Source of the DNA: Clostridium sp. UBA4108
GTDB lineage: Bacteria; Bacillota; Clostridia; Clostridiales; Clostridiaceae
Length of the DNA: 64,000 nucleotides
Assembly: GCA_002381695.1 (NCBI GenBank)
Contig: DFXM01000039.1
Span: 164,121 to 228,120, forward strand
Direction of reading: 5' to 3'
The position numbers and the translations under genes were made by a program. Positions 1 through 10,080 of the stretch are shown here, piece after piece. The notes beneath the pieces are model-generated. The model saw only the letters and a list, made by a program, of their open reading frames with translations. It ran no database searches and was not told where the DNA came from. Within the stretch, counting starts at the first letter, position 1; every line of letters begins with the position of its first letter.

Positions 1-1
1 T

Positions 2-160
2 AGTGAAATAGAAGATGCGGTGTTACAGGGTGATTTCACTGTATATGTTATAGATAGCATTGAGGATGCTATGAAATTATTATTAGATTATGAAGATCTA
101 TCTTTAGAAAAAATAATAGCTATAATAAAGAATGAGTGTGAGAAATACAGTAAAGAGTAA
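2..160 (+). CDS. Lon-family ATP-dependent protease, C-terminal fragment
   Basis: Only the last 52 codons lie in the window; the gene enters from the left edge and stops at TAA. The visible tail contains the stretch DFTVYVIDSIEDAMKLLLD. This matches the extreme C terminus of Lon-type proteases, where a short strand (F-x-V-Y) leads into a helix beginning with an acidic residue and A-M/I. The Ser-Lys catalytic dyad and AAA domain would be upstream and cannot be seen. The identification rests on a short tail, so a Lon paralogue (LonB or a Lon-like AAA protein) cannot be separated from LonA. Confidence 0.55.
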   Translation, partial: SEIEDAVLQGDFTVYVIDSIEDAMKLLLDYEDLSLEKIIAIIKNECEKYSKE

Positions 161-196
161 AAAAATGTAAGCACCCCTGGGGTGCTTACATTTTTT
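161..196. terminator. Bidirectional intrinsic terminator between lon-like gene and ychF
   Basis: A nearly perfect inverted repeat (GTAAGCACCCC / GGGGTGCTTAC) is flanked by an A-run on the left and a T-run on the right, so it can end transcription in both directions. It starts at the stop codon of the rightward gene and ends a few bases from the stop codon of ychF, which arrives from the other side. Confidence 0.9.
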
Positions 197-199
197 GTA

Positions 200-1297
200 T
201 TAAACATTAAATCTAAAGTTTACTACATCTCCATCATCCATTACATACTCTTTTCCTTCTAGTCTGTAGTATCCGTTTTCTTTTGCAGCAGCTTCGGAGC
301 CGCATTCTACTAGTTTATCAAAAGATATGATTTCAGCTCTTATAAAACCACGTTCAATATCACTATGAATTTTTCCTGCAGCTTGAGGAGCTTTAGTGCC
401 TCTTCTAATAGTCCAAGCTCTAACTTCTTGAACTCCAGCGGTTAAAAAGCTCATTAATCCAAGTAGCTTATAACTAGCTTTTATAAGCTTATCAAGACCA
501 GACTCAGATAGTCCATATTCGTTAAGTAATTCAGACTTTTCATCATCCTCAAGGGTTGATAACTCTTCCTCAATCTTTGCACATACAATGATCACTTCAG
601 AGTTTTCATTAGAAGCATATTCTCTAACCTTTGCCACTAATTCATTTTCGCCGCCACATTCCATTAAATCATCTTCACTGACATTACAAGCATATAATAC
701 AGGTTTAGAAGTAATTAAGAATAGTCCTTTAACAAAATTATCCTCATCTTCATTGAATTCTAAAGTTCTAGCAGGGTTGTTATCCTCTAAATGTTTTTTT
801 ACTCTTTCCATTATCTCATATTCCAATTTAGCAGTTTTGTCTCCTGAGCGAACAAGCTTTATAGATTTTTCCATTCTTCTATCTAATACCTCTAAGTCAG
901 AAAAAATTAATTCAAGGTTTATAGTTTCTATATCTCTTATAGGGTCTATGGAACCTTCCACATGAACTATATTATCATCATTAAAGCATCTTACCGTATG
1001 GACAATAGATGCAACTTCTCGAATGTGGGATAAGAATTTATTTCCAAGCCCTTCACCTTTACTTGCCCCTTTTACTAGACCTGCAATATCATAGAATTCT
1101 ATAGCTGTATGTACTTGTTTTTTAGAGTTGTAAATTTTTTGTAATACATCTAAACGTTGGTCTGGAACACTAACAACTCCAACATTTGGTTCTATAGTAC
1201 AAAAAGGATAGTTAGCAGATTCTGCCCCAGCCTTTGTAATAGCATTGAATAAAGTACTTTTTCCTACGTTAGGTAGTCCTACAATTCCTAATTTCAT
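200..1297 (-). CDS. ychF: Redox-regulated ATPase YchF (Obg-family)
   Basis: A 365-residue P-loop NTPase of the Obg/YchF family, cytosolic and ribosome-associated. The G1 loop GLPNVGKST is at residues 7-15 and the G3 motif DIAGL follows. The base-specificity motif reads NVSE instead of NKxD, the known YchF change that favours ATP over GTP. The C-terminal part carries the TGS domain (RGTKAPQAAGKIHSDIERGF). Family members bind the ribosome and affect stress responses; the exact role is not settled. I chose the ATG at 1297 because MKLGIVGLPNVGKS is the conserved N terminus and AAAGGA lies just upstream. A longer in-frame start 14 codons upstream lacks support. Confidence 0.97.
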   Translation of the reverse strand: MKLGIVGLPNVGKSTLFNAITKAGAESANYPFCTIEPNVGVVSVPDQRLDVLQKIYNSKKQVHTAIEFYDIAGLVKGASKGEGLGNKFLSHIREVASIVHTVRCFNDDNIVHVEGSIDPIRDIETINLELIFSDLEVLDRRMEKSIKLVRSGDKTAKLEYEIMERVKKHLEDNNPARTLEFNEDEDNFVKGLFLITSKPVLYACNVSEDDLMECGGENELVAKVREYASNENSEVIIVCAKIEEELSTLEDDEKSELLNEYGLSESGLDKLIKASYKLLGLMSFLTAGVQEVRAWTIRRGTKAPQAAGKIHSDIERGFIRAEIISFDKLVECGSEAAAKENGYYRLEGKEYVMDDGDVVNFRFNV

Positions 1298-1358
1298 AAA
1301 ATATTCGTCCTTTCTATATAAACATTGTTTAATAATCAATTAATTATAATTCTTTTAA

Positions 1359-1387
1359 ATTATACTCTAGGGAGAAATTAATTTCAA
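1359..1387 (-). promoter_or_regulatory. SigA-type promoter for ychF
   Basis: Read on the minus strand: TTGAAA, a 17-bp spacer, then TATAAT. This is a near-consensus vegetative promoter about 60 bp upstream of the ychF start codon. It lies in the 318-bp gap shared with the divergent dcw cluster; the remainder of the gap is AT-rich without other clear structure. Confidence 0.75.
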
Positions 1388-1523
1388 CATGATTAATAGT
1401 TACAAAGATTTGGAAGATATTCGTATATAGATATATAGATAATTATATTTATATTAATATTGAATTCAATAGTTAAAAAACATTGAATTTAAAAGGAATT
1501 TTCATATATATATAGAATAATTA

Positions 1524-1532
1524 TGGTATAAT
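1524..1532 (+). promoter_or_regulatory. Extended -10 promoter for the dcw cluster
   Basis: TGGTATAAT is an extended -10 element (TGn plus TATAAT). There is no good -35 at the expected distance, which is usual for extended -10 promoters. It would start transcription near position 1540 and give a leader of about 75 nt before rsmH. The same TGG-TAT-A/T-AT pattern recurs ahead of divIB and the OLE RNA. Confidence 0.6.
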
Positions 1533-1615
1533 ATACAATATGTCAAAAAGTATGTATTATAATTTACAGATTAAGTTGTAAAATATGTAGCATGTAACGC
1601 AAAAGGAGATTAACT

Positions 1616-2548
1616 ATGGAATTTAAACATATATCAGTAATGTTAGATGAATGTATTGATGGCCTTAATATTAAAGAGGATGGCATATATATTGATTGTA
1701 CATTAGGTGGAGCAGGACATTCTTTAGAAATATTAAAAAAACTTTCAAATAAAGGTAAACTTATAGGGATAGATCAAGATTTAGATGCCCTTAATGAAGC
1801 AAAAAATAGATTAAGGGATTATGATAATGTAATCTTTGTTCACAATAACTTCTATAATTTAAAAGAAATTTTAGAAGAGCTAAATATTCCTAAGGTGGAT
1901 GGTATACTAATGGATTTAGGAGTTTCTTCCTATCAATTAGATGAAGGAGCAAGAGGCTTTAGCTATATGAAAGATGCACCTCTAGATATGAGAATGAATA
2001 GAGAAAATCCATTTTCAGCTTATAATGTAGTTAATGAATATAGTGAAGATGAATTGTTTAGTATATTAAAGGAATTTGGTGAAGAGAAGTTTTCAAGATC
2101 TATAGCTAGAAAAATAGTAGCTAGAAGAGATAAAAAATCTATAGAAACAACTTTTGAATTAGTCGAAATTATAGATGCGTCCATACCAGGAAAGTTTAAA
2201 AGAGAGGGAGGACATCCAGCTAAAAGAACTTTTCAAGCTATAAGAATAGAAGTTAATAAAGAACTTCATATACTAAACAAAGCTGTAGAGGATGGGGTAG
2301 AAGCTTTAAATCCCGATGGAAGATTAGCTATTATTACATTTCATTCTCTAGAAGATAGGATAATAAAAAGTAAATTTAGAAATTTAAATAATCCATGTAC
2401 ATGTCCAAAATCCTTACCTGTTTGTCTATGTGGTAAAAAACCCATTATTAACCTTGTTAATAGAAAGCCTATAGAGGCCAGTGAGGAAGAATTAGAAGTA
2501 AATTCAAGAAGTAGAAGTGCTAAACTAAGAATTTGTGAAAAAATTTAG
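1616..2548 (+). CDS. rsmH: 16S rRNA (cytosine-1402-N4)-methyltransferase RsmH
   Basis: Class I SAM methyltransferase (MraW), 310 residues, the normal family length. It methylates N4 of C1402 in 16S rRNA at the ribosomal P site. The SAM-binding loop CTLGGAGHS is near residues 28-36, and the family motif [12 protein letters not shown] follows near residue 100. The C-terminal part has the conserved ITFHSLEDR block and a cysteine-rich stretch [13 protein letters not shown]. The start ATG has AAAGGAGAT upstream at good spacing. It is the first gene of the division and cell-wall cluster, as in many Firmicutes; mraZ does not precede it here. Confidence 0.97.
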   Translation: MEFKHISVMLDECIDGLNIKEDGIYIDCTLGGAGHSLEILKKLSNKGKLIGIDQDLDALNEAKNRLRDYDNVIFVHNNFYNLKEILEELNIPKVDGILMDLGVSSYQLDEGARGFSYMKDAPLDMRMNRENPFSAYNVVNEYSEDELFSILKEFGEEKFSRSIARKIVARRDKKSIETTFELVEIIDASIPGKFKREGGHPAKRTFQAIRIEVNKELHILNKAVEDGVEALNPDGRLAIITFHSLEDRIIKSKFRNLNNPCTCPKSLPVCLCGKKPIINLVNRKPIEASEEELEVNSRSRSAKLRICEKI

Positions 2549-2575
2549 TTCTAAAAACGTGATGGGGGTCGTAAA

Positions 2576-3055
2576 ATGGTAGTGGAAGAAAGAAAGCTTA
2601 AAGTAAGTGGTAGCACTGCATTGGCACCGCAGAAAAAGGCAGTACCTAAGAAGAGGGTAAAACCACCTAAGAGAAAAAGAAAGACCGATAATAAAAGAGA
2701 AATATTAAAGGTAATAAGGGCTGGGGGGGCTATATTTATTACTGGTTCCATTGCTTTTAGCATAGTTTTTAGATACAGTACCATATACTCTAATCAAAAG
2801 GAGATAATTTCTATTAAAGATGAAATTGGAAGAACAAAAGAAAAAAATGAGGAGTTAAAGGTAAATCTTCTAAAACTAAATAATATTTCTTACGTAGAAG
2901 AGATAGCAACAAAAGATTTAAATATGGTGCAACCAAATGGCGATAGTGTTGCTTATTATGAATTAGAGAAAAATGAGAGCAAAGAAAATGCTACAGAAGA
3001 AAAAGGGAAGATTTCTGTTCTATTAGATAAGATAAAAAATGTATTATTTAATTAG
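2576..3055 (+). CDS. ftsL: FtsL-like cell-division protein
   Basis: A 159-residue bitopic membrane protein with a very basic cytoplasmic N terminus (KKRVKPPKRKRK), one membrane segment at about residues 46-63, and an extracellular stretch with coiled-coil character (IISIKDEIGRTKEKNEELKV). This build and the position between rsmH and the transpeptidase genes are those of FtsL, which forms a complex with DivIB and DivIC to activate septal wall synthesis. FtsL sequences diverge greatly, so the call leans on topology and context. The start is ATG 27 bp after rsmH, with GGGGGT upstream. Confidence 0.8.
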   Translation: MVVEERKLKVSGSTALAPQKKAVPKKRVKPPKRKRKTDNKREILKVIRAGGAIFITGSIAFSIVFRYSTIYSNQKEIISIKDEIGRTKEKNEELKVNLLKLNNISYVEEIATKDLNMVQPNGDSVAYYELEKNESKENATEEKGKISVLLDKIKNVLFN

Positions 3056-3075
3056 CAGATTGAGAGGAAGAAAAA

Positions 3076-4851
3076 TTGTCTAGGAATAATATAAAACGAA
3101 AGTCCTTGCCTCAAAATAGAATGATTATTGCCATGGTATTTGTCTTACTAATTTTTTTAGGACTAATAGCGAGGTTATCATATATAATGGTTTTTAGAGA
3201 AGATAAATATCAAGCATTAGCCACCCAGCAATGGACAAGTGATATAAAAGTAGATGCAAAAAGAGGAAGAATACTGGATCGTAACGAAAAAGAATTGGCA
3301 GTTAGTGCTGATGTCTATAGGGCAGATTTAGATTTAAAAACTTTAAGAAAAGAGTTGGAGAAAAATGGACTTTCTATGCAGCAACTGGCTAAGAGTTTAA
3401 GTGAAATAGTTCAAATAGAAGAAGCTATTGTTTATGATATTCTCACAAAAACTCTTGATAATGGGGAATTAAGATCCTCTGCTATATTAAAGAGGAGAAT
3501 AGAAAAGAGTCAGGTAGATGCTTTAAAAAATTATTGTAAAGAGAATGAAATTACAGGCGTCGTTATAGCTTCTGATACCAGGAGGTATTATCCCAATGGT
3601 AATTTTGCAGCTCATTTATTAGGACACACTAACTCAGATGGACAAGGTCTTACAGGAGTAGAATTATACTACAATAAGTACTTAGCGGGAGTGCCAGGGT
3701 TTAAAGTGTCAGAAAGTGATCAAAAGAGTGAAAGTCTTCCATATGAAGATGCAAAAGTTACTAATCCAGTAGAGGGTAGAGATGTGATTCTTACAATAGA
3801 TGAGACTATACAGTATTTCACTGAGAAATTAGCGGAGGAAGCTTTAAAAAGCAATGACGCAAAGGCTGTTTCCATTATGGTTATGGATCCTAACAATGGA
3901 GAGATAATAGCAATGGTTAACAAACCAGATTATGATAATAATACCCCTTGGCCTGAAGATATAAGTGATGAAGATACTCAAAAGATGTGGAGAAATAGAT
4001 TAGTCAGTGATGCTTATGAGCCAGGGTCTATCTTTAAAATAGTAACTGCTACAGCTGCCATTGAAGAAGGAGTTATAAAACCTGGTGAAACTTTTTATTG
4101 TGGTGGTTCTCTAAAGATAGGGGGAAGGGTTATTCATTGTGCAGATAGAAATGGGCATGGATATTTAACTTTTGAGGAGGTTCTAAAAAAATCTTGCAAT
4201 GTAGGTACTATGATATTAGGAGATAGAATAGGAAAAGAAAAATTCAATGAGTATATATATAAATTTGGCTTTGGAGAGAAAACAGGAATAGATTTACCAG
4301 GGGAAGCAATTGGTATTATAAAGCCAGCAAATGAAATATCAATTACAGACCTAGCAACTATTTCTTTTGGACAAAGCAATACTACAACGGCAATTCAATA
4401 TATGAGAGCCTTTAATGCAATAGCTAACGGAGGCACATTAATTACACCTCATGTAATGAAGGAAGTAATACACTACGATGATAACAATAATAGAATAGTA
4501 GATAGTAGTTATTCTAACTATAATAAAGAAGAAGCTTTAAACAGCAATACTATGGCAGAATTAAAAAAATATCTTGAACTTAAACAAGAAAAAGGGAAGG
4601 AAAATTCAAATATATATAATTATAAAATTTCTGGAAAAACAGGAACAGCAGAAAAAATTGATCCTGTTAATGGAGGATATGCTGAAGATAAGTATATTTC
4701 ATCTTTTGCAGGAATGGCACCGGCAGATAACCCTAAGTTTACAGTTTTTGTTACTGTTGATGAACCTAATGCGTCAAATTACTATGCATCACAAACAGCT
4801 GAACCAGTAGCTAAAAAATTATTTGACGATATTTTTAGGTATATTAATTAA
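3076..4851 (+). CDS. Class B penicillin-binding protein (PBP2B/FtsI type), no PASTA domains
   Basis: A 591-residue transpeptidase that cross-links septal or spore peptidoglycan. One N-terminal membrane anchor (about residues 15-37) is followed by the PBP dimerisation domain and the penicillin-binding domain. The catalytic motifs are intact: SIFK with Ser318, SCN at about 373-375, and KTG at 521-523. The start is TTG with GAGAGGAAG ahead. The protein stops right after the catalytic domain, without the PASTA repeats present in its downstream neighbour. The two are closely similar in sequence, which suggests tandem duplication; this copy is probably the vegetative FtsI/PBP2B, although that division of labour is inference. 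Confidence 0.92.
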   Translation: MSRNNIKRKSLPQNRMIIAMVFVLLIFLGLIARLSYIMVFREDKYQALATQQWTSDIKVDAKRGRILDRNEKELAVSADVYRADLDLKTLRKELEKNGLSMQQLAKSLSEIVQIEEAIVYDILTKTLDNGELRSSAILKRRIEKSQVDALKNYCKENEITGVVIASDTRRYYPNGNFAAHLLGHTNSDGQGLTGVELYYNKYLAGVPGFKVSESDQKSESLPYEDAKVTNPVEGRDVILTIDETIQYFTEKLAEEALKSNDAKAVSIMVMDPNNGEIIAMVNKPDYDNNTPWPEDISDEDTQKMWRNRLVSDAYEPGSIFKIVTATAAIEEGVIKPGETFYCGGSLKIGGRVIHCADRNGHGYLTFEEVLKKSCNVGTMILGDRIGKEKFNEYIYKFGFGEKTGIDLPGEAIGIIKPANEISITDLATISFGQSNTTTAIQYMRAFNAIANGGTLITPHVMKEVIHYDDNNNRIVDSSYSNYNKEEALNSNTMAELKKYLELKQEKGKENSNIYNYKISGKTGTAEKIDPVNGGYAEDKYISSFAGMAPADNPKFTVFVTVDEPNASNYYASQTAEPVAKKLFDDIFRYIN

Positions 4852-4940
4852 TATAATTTTATTTATGAAGTGAACTTATATGATAAACGTATGTAGAATT
4901 AGATAGTTAATTAATAGTTGTAGGTAGAGAGGTAATATAG

Positions 4941-7145
4941 GTGACAAAAAAAGATTTTAGAGATAAAGTAATGGTGAAAAATAGAATGCTGTTGACTATG
5001 ATGGTTGTAGTTATAGTATTTATAGCATTAACCATAAGATTATCATATATAATGTTTTTTAAACAGGATAAATATAAAGCCTTGGCAACAAAACAATGGA
5101 CAAGTGATGTTAGAATCAACGCGAAACGGGGAAGATTATTAGATAGAAATGAAAAAGAATTAGCTATAAGTGCCAATGTATATAGGGTGGATTTAGATTT
5201 AAACACCCTAAGGAAAGATTTAGAAAAAAACGGACTTAATATGGAGCAAGTAGCTAAATCTTTAAGTGAAATTGTAAAAATAGAAGAAAAAAAAGTTTAT
5301 GAAATATTAACAAGGCCTCTTCCAAATGGAAAGCCAAGAGGTGCTGCTATACTAAAGAGAAGAATAGAAAAAGATGAGGCAGATGCAATTAAAGCATATA
5401 CACAACAAAATAATATGATGGGTATTGTAATATCTCCTGATACTAAACGATATTATCCTAATGGTAATTTTGCGGCTCATTTATTGGGACATACGAATTC
5501 AGATGGAGATGGACTCACTGGAGTTGAACTCTATTATAATAAGTACTTAGCTGGGATACCAGGAATCAAAGTATCAGAAATAGATCAAAAGAGTGAAGGA
5601 TTACCTTACAAAATTTCAGAGTTTACAGAGCCTATTAATGGAAGAGATGTAATTTTAACCTTGGATAAAGATATTCAGTATTTTGCAGATAAATTAGCAG
5701 AAGAAGCCTTAAAAGATAATGAAGCTAAGGCTGTTTCTATAATGGTAATGGATCCTAATACAGGAGAAATTTTAGCTATGTCTAATAAGCCGGATTATGA
5801 TCCTAATAATCCTTGGCCAACTGGGGTTAGTGATAATGAAACACAAAAAATGTGGAGAAATAGAGTAGTTAGTGATGCTTATGAGCCAGGTTCTATATTT
5901 AAGGTTGTAACGGCTACAGCTGCTATAGATAAAGGAGTTTTAAAATCAGGAGAAACTTTTAACTGTGGTGGAGGATTAACCTTAGGTGGGAGAACTATCC
6001 ATTGTTGGAAGAGAACTGGACATGGGCCATTAGATTTTCAAGGAATTATAAAGAATTCATGTAACGTTGGATTTATGACATTAGGTGAAAGACTAGGAAG
6101 AGAAGGCCTTAATGAATATATTTATAAATTTGGTTTTGGAGAAAAAACTGGTATTGATTTACCAGGGGAAGCTAAGGGGATTGTTAAAGCAACAGAGAAG
6201 ATATCAGTGACAGATCTTGCTACAATTTCCTTTGGACAGAGTAATACCACCTCTGCAATTCAATATATGAGAGCCTTCAATGCAATAGCCAATGGAGGAA
6301 AATTAATAACTCCTCATGTAATGAAAGAAGTAATTCATTATGATGCTGAAAATAATAGAGTTGTGGATGCAACTTATTCAAATTATAATGAAAAGAAAAA
6401 CTTTAATGAGAAAACTATGGAAGAGATGAGAAATCACTTAGAAGCTACTGTAGTCAGTGGTGGTTCTTCAAAAGCTCGTATAGATGGTTATAAAATAGCA
6501 GGGAAAACAGGAACAGCTCAGAAAATTGACACAGTTAATGGAGGATATGCTCAAAGTAAATATATTTCATCTTTTGCAGGAATGGCACCAGCAGATAATC
6601 CAAAGTATACTGTATTTATAAGCATAGATGAACCAAATCCTTCAATGTATTATGCAGGTCAAATAGCAGCTCCTGTAGGCAAGAAATTATTTAATGATAT
6701 ATTTAATTATTACGGAGTAAAACCGCAAGGATCTGAAGCACAGGTTGCTGAAAGTTTAAAAAATGATATAATTGTACCTGAAGTAAGGGGAGCAACCGTT
6801 AAGGATGCACAAAAACTTTTAAAAGAAGCAAGTCTTGTATATACTGTGGAAGGTGATGGAGAGTACATTGCAGAAATGACTCCAAAACCTGGATATACAG
6901 TTAAAGAAGGAAGTAGCATTATACTGCATACTTCAACCATAAATGGTAATAATAGTAATGATGTGGTGGTTATTCCTGATTTAAAAGGTTCAACTAAGGA
7001 GGCTGCTGAAAAGTTACTGAAAGAACTGGGACTTAAGGTAGAATTTATTGGAGAAGGTATTGTTACCGACCAAAGTGTATCTCCAGGAGTAGAAATTAAA
7101 AAAGGTACAACTATTACTTGTGATTTAGGAATTTTAACGGATTAG
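4941..7145 (+). CDS. spoVD: Stage V sporulation protein D-like transpeptidase with two PASTA domains
   Basis: A 734-residue class B penicillin-binding protein. It shares the order and much of the sequence of the preceding gene: N-terminal membrane anchor, dimerisation domain, and transpeptidase motifs SIFK (Ser318), SCN (about 374) and KTG (522-524). After the catalytic domain come two PASTA repeats, at about residues 606-664 and 675-730, which bind peptidoglycan or muropeptide in this family. SpoVD acts with SpoVE in spore cortex synthesis. Start is GTG with AGAGAGGTAA upstream. The gap to the previous gene is 89 bp. Whether this or the shorter copy serves division cannot be decided from sequence. 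Confidence 0.9.
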   Translation: MTKKDFRDKVMVKNRMLLTMMVVVIVFIALTIRLSYIMFFKQDKYKALATKQWTSDVRINAKRGRLLDRNEKELAISANVYRVDLDLNTLRKDLEKNGLNMEQVAKSLSEIVKIEEKKVYEILTRPLPNGKPRGAAILKRRIEKDEADAIKAYTQQNNMMGIVISPDTKRYYPNGNFAAHLLGHTNSDGDGLTGVELYYNKYLAGIPGIKVSEIDQKSEGLPYKISEFTEPINGRDVILTLDKDIQYFADKLAEEALKDNEAKAVSIMVMDPNTGEILAMSNKPDYDPNNPWPTGVSDNETQKMWRNRVVSDAYEPGSIFKVVTATAAIDKGVLKSGETFNCGGGLTLGGRTIHCWKRTGHGPLDFQGIIKNSCNVGFMTLGERLGREGLNEYIYKFGFGEKTGIDLPGEAKGIVKATEKISVTDLATISFGQSNTTSAIQYMRAFNAIANGGKLITPHVMKEVIHYDAENNRVVDATYSNYNEKKNFNEKTMEEMRNHLEATVVSGGSSKARIDGYKIAGKTGTAQKIDTVNGGYAQSKYISSFAGMAPADNPKYTVFISIDEPNPSMYYAGQIAAPVGKKLFNDIFNYYGVKPQGSEAQVAESLKNDIIVPEVRGATVKDAQKLLKEASLVYTVEGDGEYIAEMTPKPGYTVKEGSSIILHTSTINGNNSNDVVVIPDLKGSTKEAAEKLLKELGLKVEFIGEGIVTDQSVSPGVEIKKGTTITCDLGILTD

Positions 7146-7181
7146 ACAAAACTTAATAATATTATTAAAAAGCATAGTGAG

Positions 7182-7213
7182 CCGGTAGTTTACAGTTTTT
7201 TCTGTGCTACCGG
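7182..7213 (+). terminator. Hairpin between spoVD and murE (possible partial terminator)
   Basis: CCGGTAG and CTACCGG pair around an inner ACAG/CTGT stem with a T-rich loop, followed by ATTTTATG. The hairpin lies 37 bp after spoVD and 42 bp before murE. The downstream T-run is short, so it may reduce rather than stop readthrough into murE. Confidence 0.55.
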
Positions 7214-7254
7214 ATTTTATGTGTATAGATAAATTATGTAAAGGAAGTGACAAT

Positions 7255-8694
7255 ATGGATATTAACGGTATTTTTTCAGGTATAGAATATACTATAGTTT
7301 TTGGTGATAATAAAGAGATTAATGGAATACAGTATGATAGTAGGAAAATAGAAGAAAATGATATTTTTTTCGCCATATCAGGATTTAAAGTGGATGGTCA
7401 CGATTTTATCGAAAAAGCTATAGAAAAGGGAGCAAGAACTATAGTTATTGAAAACACTGTCCTATATAAGGAAGGTATTACATATGTAGTTGTAAAGGAT
7501 ACAAGAGCTGCCCTAGCAAAGGCTGCTAGCAATTATTATGGTAACCCTAGTAGTAAGATGAAAATTATTGGAATAACAGGGACCAACGGAAAGACTACTT
7601 CTGCCTTTATGATGAAATCTATTTTAAAGGAAGCTGGATACAATGTAGGGGTAATAGGAACCATTGCAAATTATATTAATGATAAGCAGGTTAAAACAGA
7701 TAAGACTACCCCAGAATCTTTAGAATTACACCAATTATTTAATGAAATGATAAAAGAAAAAGTAGATTATTGTGTTATGGAGGTATCTTCACATTCATTA
7801 GAGCTTTGCAGGGTGTATGGCATAGAGTTTGAGGAAGGCATTTTTACAAATTTAACCCAAGATCATTTAGATTTCCATAAAACCTTTGAGAATTACTTTA
7901 ATGCAAAAGCCAAATTATTTCAGCAGAGTAGGCATTCTATAATAAATATAGATGATTGTTATGGAAAAAAATTATTAGATATGATTCATGGTGAAACATG
8001 CACTTATTCTATAGATGAAGACAGCGATTTAAAGGGCAAAAATGTAAATTTAAAATCTAGTGGATTGGATTTTAAATTAGATTATAATAATGAAGATTAT
8101 ATAGTTTCGTTATCCATACCAGGTAAATATAATGTATACAATGCATTAGGATGTATTGGAGCATCCTTAAATCAAAACATACCAATAAATACTATAATAA
8201 GAGGGCTTGAAAAAGTATTAGTTCCTGGTAGATGCGAAAATGTCACTCCTAATTTAGGATTCCATGTTATATTAGACTATTCACATACACCAGATAGTTT
8301 AGAAAATATATTAAAAAATATGAGATTACTAACTAAAAGCAAATTAATTTGTGTCTTTGGATGCGGTGGAGATAGAGATAAAACAAAAAGACCTATTATG
8401 GGTAAAATAGGTACAGAGTTAAGTGATATTGCCATAGTTACATCAGATAATCCAAGGACAGAGGATCCATATGCTATACTTAAAGACATAGAGTCAGGAA
8501 TAGAAAAGCAAAATTATGAACTCATAGAAAATAGAAAAGAAGCTATTAAAAAAGCTATGAGTATAGCTAAGACAGGAGATATTATAGTAGTTGCGGGCAA
8601 AGGACATGAAACCTATCAAGTATTAAAAGAAGGAACTATTCATTTTGATGAAAGAGAAGTTGTGGAAGAGCTAATAAAGGAGTTGGGACTTTAG
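7255..8694 (+). CDS. murE: UDP-N-acetylmuramyl-tripeptide synthetase (mDAP-adding) MurE
   Basis: Cytosolic Mur ligase of 479 residues that adds the third stem amino acid to UDP-MurNAc-L-Ala-D-Glu using ATP. The ATP loop [13 protein letters not shown] starts at about residue 106. The signature DNPR (about 398) in [10 protein letters not shown] marks enzymes that add meso-diaminopimelate rather than lysine, in keeping with dapF further along the window. I chose ATG 7255, preceded by AAAGGAAGTG. An in-frame ATG 17 codons upstream has no ribosome site. Its stop codon directly abuts the murF start, so the two are probably translationally coupled. Confidence 0.96.
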   Translation: MDINGIFSGIEYTIVFGDNKEINGIQYDSRKIEENDIFFAISGFKVDGHDFIEKAIEKGARTIVIENTVLYKEGITYVVVKDTRAALAKAASNYYGNPSSKMKIIGITGTNGKTTSAFMMKSILKEAGYNVGVIGTIANYINDKQVKTDKTTPESLELHQLFNEMIKEKVDYCVMEVSSHSLELCRVYGIEFEEGIFTNLTQDHLDFHKTFENYFNAKAKLFQQSRHSIINIDDCYGKKLLDMIHGETCTYSIDEDSDLKGKNVNLKSSGLDFKLDYNNEDYIVSLSIPGKYNVYNALGCIGASLNQNIPINTIIRGLEKVLVPGRCENVTPNLGFHVILDYSHTPDSLENILKNMRLLTKSKLICVFGCGGDRDKTKRPIMGKIGTELSDIAIVTSDNPRTEDPYAILKDIESGIEKQNYELIENRKEAIKKAMSIAKTGDIIVVAGKGHETYQVLKEGTIHFDEREVVEELIKELGL

Positions 8695-10068
8695 ATGAAG
8701 AATATGGATTTGAAAAAAATATTGGATGGTGTTCATGGGACATTATTAATAGAAGGAGAATGTAAAGTTTTCTCAGATATATGTATAGATAGCAGAAAGG
8801 TTAAAGATGGAGATATTTTCTTTGCTATAAAGGGTGAAAATTTTGATGGACATCATTTTATATCAGCTGCTATAGAAGGTGGTGCTAAGGTTTGTGTAAT
8901 ACACCAGGAGATAGAGTTAGATAATAACTATAATAATGTGTCCATCATAAAAGTAAAAGATACTAGAGAGGCTCTTTTAGATTTAGCATCTTATTATAGG
9001 GATACTTTAAGTATTAAGGTTGTTGGTGTTACAGGCTCTACAGGAAAAACTTCTACTAAGGATTTAATTGCAGCAACTTTAAGCGAAAAATTTAAGGTTT
9101 TTAAAACACAAGGTAACTTTAATAATGATATAGGATTGCCACTTATGATTCTTAGCTTAGATAATAGCTATGATATAGCGGTACTAGAAATGGGAATGAA
9201 TAATTTAGGAGAAATAGAGAGATTAGCTAAAGTTTCTAAACCTGATATAGCAGTTATAACTAATGTTGGAATATCCCATATTGAGAATTTGAAGACTAGG
9301 GAAAATATATTAAGTGCAAAGCTAGAAATTACTACTTTGTTTGATAATCACAATGTACTGATTATAAATGGAGATAATGACATGCTTAAAAATATATCTT
9401 CCGAAAAATATGAAATAGTTAAAATTGGTATTGAAAACAACTGTGAATTTAATGCCAATAATATTGAAACTAAGGAAGATGAAGTAAACTTTAGCATTGT
9501 AGAAAATGGTAATGAAGTAGAAGAAAATATATTAGTACCAGTACCAGGTAGGCACAATGTTTTAAATTCACTTTTGGCTATAGCTGTAGCTAGAAGTTTA
9601 GGATTGCAGTATAGTGAAATATCGAGAGGAATAAAAAAGCTTGAGGCTACATCTATGAGGTTAGATTTAGTAGAATGCCAGGGGTTCACAATTATTAATG
9701 ATACTTATAATGCCAGTCCAGATTCAATGTTTGCAGCTCTAGATGTGTTAAAAAATCATAATAGAGGAAGAAAAATTGCAGTTTTAGGAACTATGAAGGA
9801 ACTTGGAGATGAATCATGTAATGCTCATAAAGAGGTGGGTGAATATGCTAAACACACAGGAGTTGATCTACTAATTACTATGGGGGAATATAATAATTCC
9901 TTTAGAGAAGGGTATGGGTGTGAAAACCTAGTGACCTTTGATAATATGGATGAGTTAATAGAGAGGTTATCTTCTATGATAAAAAAAGATGATGTAATAT
10001 TAGTTAAAGCTTCGAGAAGCATAAAATTTGAAAACATAGTAAAAGCAATACAAAAGAAAAGTATTTAA
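8695..10068 (+). CDS. murF: UDP-N-acetylmuramoyl-tripeptide-D-alanyl-D-alanine ligase MurF
   Basis: Mur ligase of 457 residues that attaches D-Ala-D-Ala to UDP-MurNAc-tripeptide, completing the pentapeptide. It has the ATP loop GVTGSTGKTSTKD at about residue 112, the N-terminal motif SRKVKDGDIFFAIKGENFDG typical of MurE/MurF, and the conserved INDTYNASPDSM block. The start ATG follows the murE stop codon with no gap. The ribosome site AAGGAG lies within the end of murE. A second in-frame ATG three codons later is an equally possible start. Confidence 0.96.
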   Translation: MKNMDLKKILDGVHGTLLIEGECKVFSDICIDSRKVKDGDIFFAIKGENFDGHHFISAAIEGGAKVCVIHQEIELDNNYNNVSIIKVKDTREALLDLASYYRDTLSIKVVGVTGSTGKTSTKDLIAATLSEKFKVFKTQGNFNNDIGLPLMILSLDNSYDIAVLEMGMNNLGEIERLAKVSKPDIAVITNVGISHIENLKTRENILSAKLEITTLFDNHNVLIINGDNDMLKNISSEKYEIVKIGIENNCEFNANNIETKEDEVNFSIVENGNEVEENILVPVPGRHNVLNSLLAIAVARSLGLQYSEISRGIKKLEATSMRLDLVECQGFTIINDTYNASPDSMFAALDVLKNHNRGRKIAVLGTMKELGDESCNAHKEVGEYAKHTGVDLLITMGEYNNSFREGYGCENLVTFDNMDELIERLSSMIKKDDVILVKASRSIKFENIVKAIQKKSI

Positions 10069-10080
10069 GGAGGGGAAAAT

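Noticed and set aside
588..965. 125-codon plus-strand frame within ychF
   Set aside because: Antisense shadow of a well-conserved gene, with no ribosome site.
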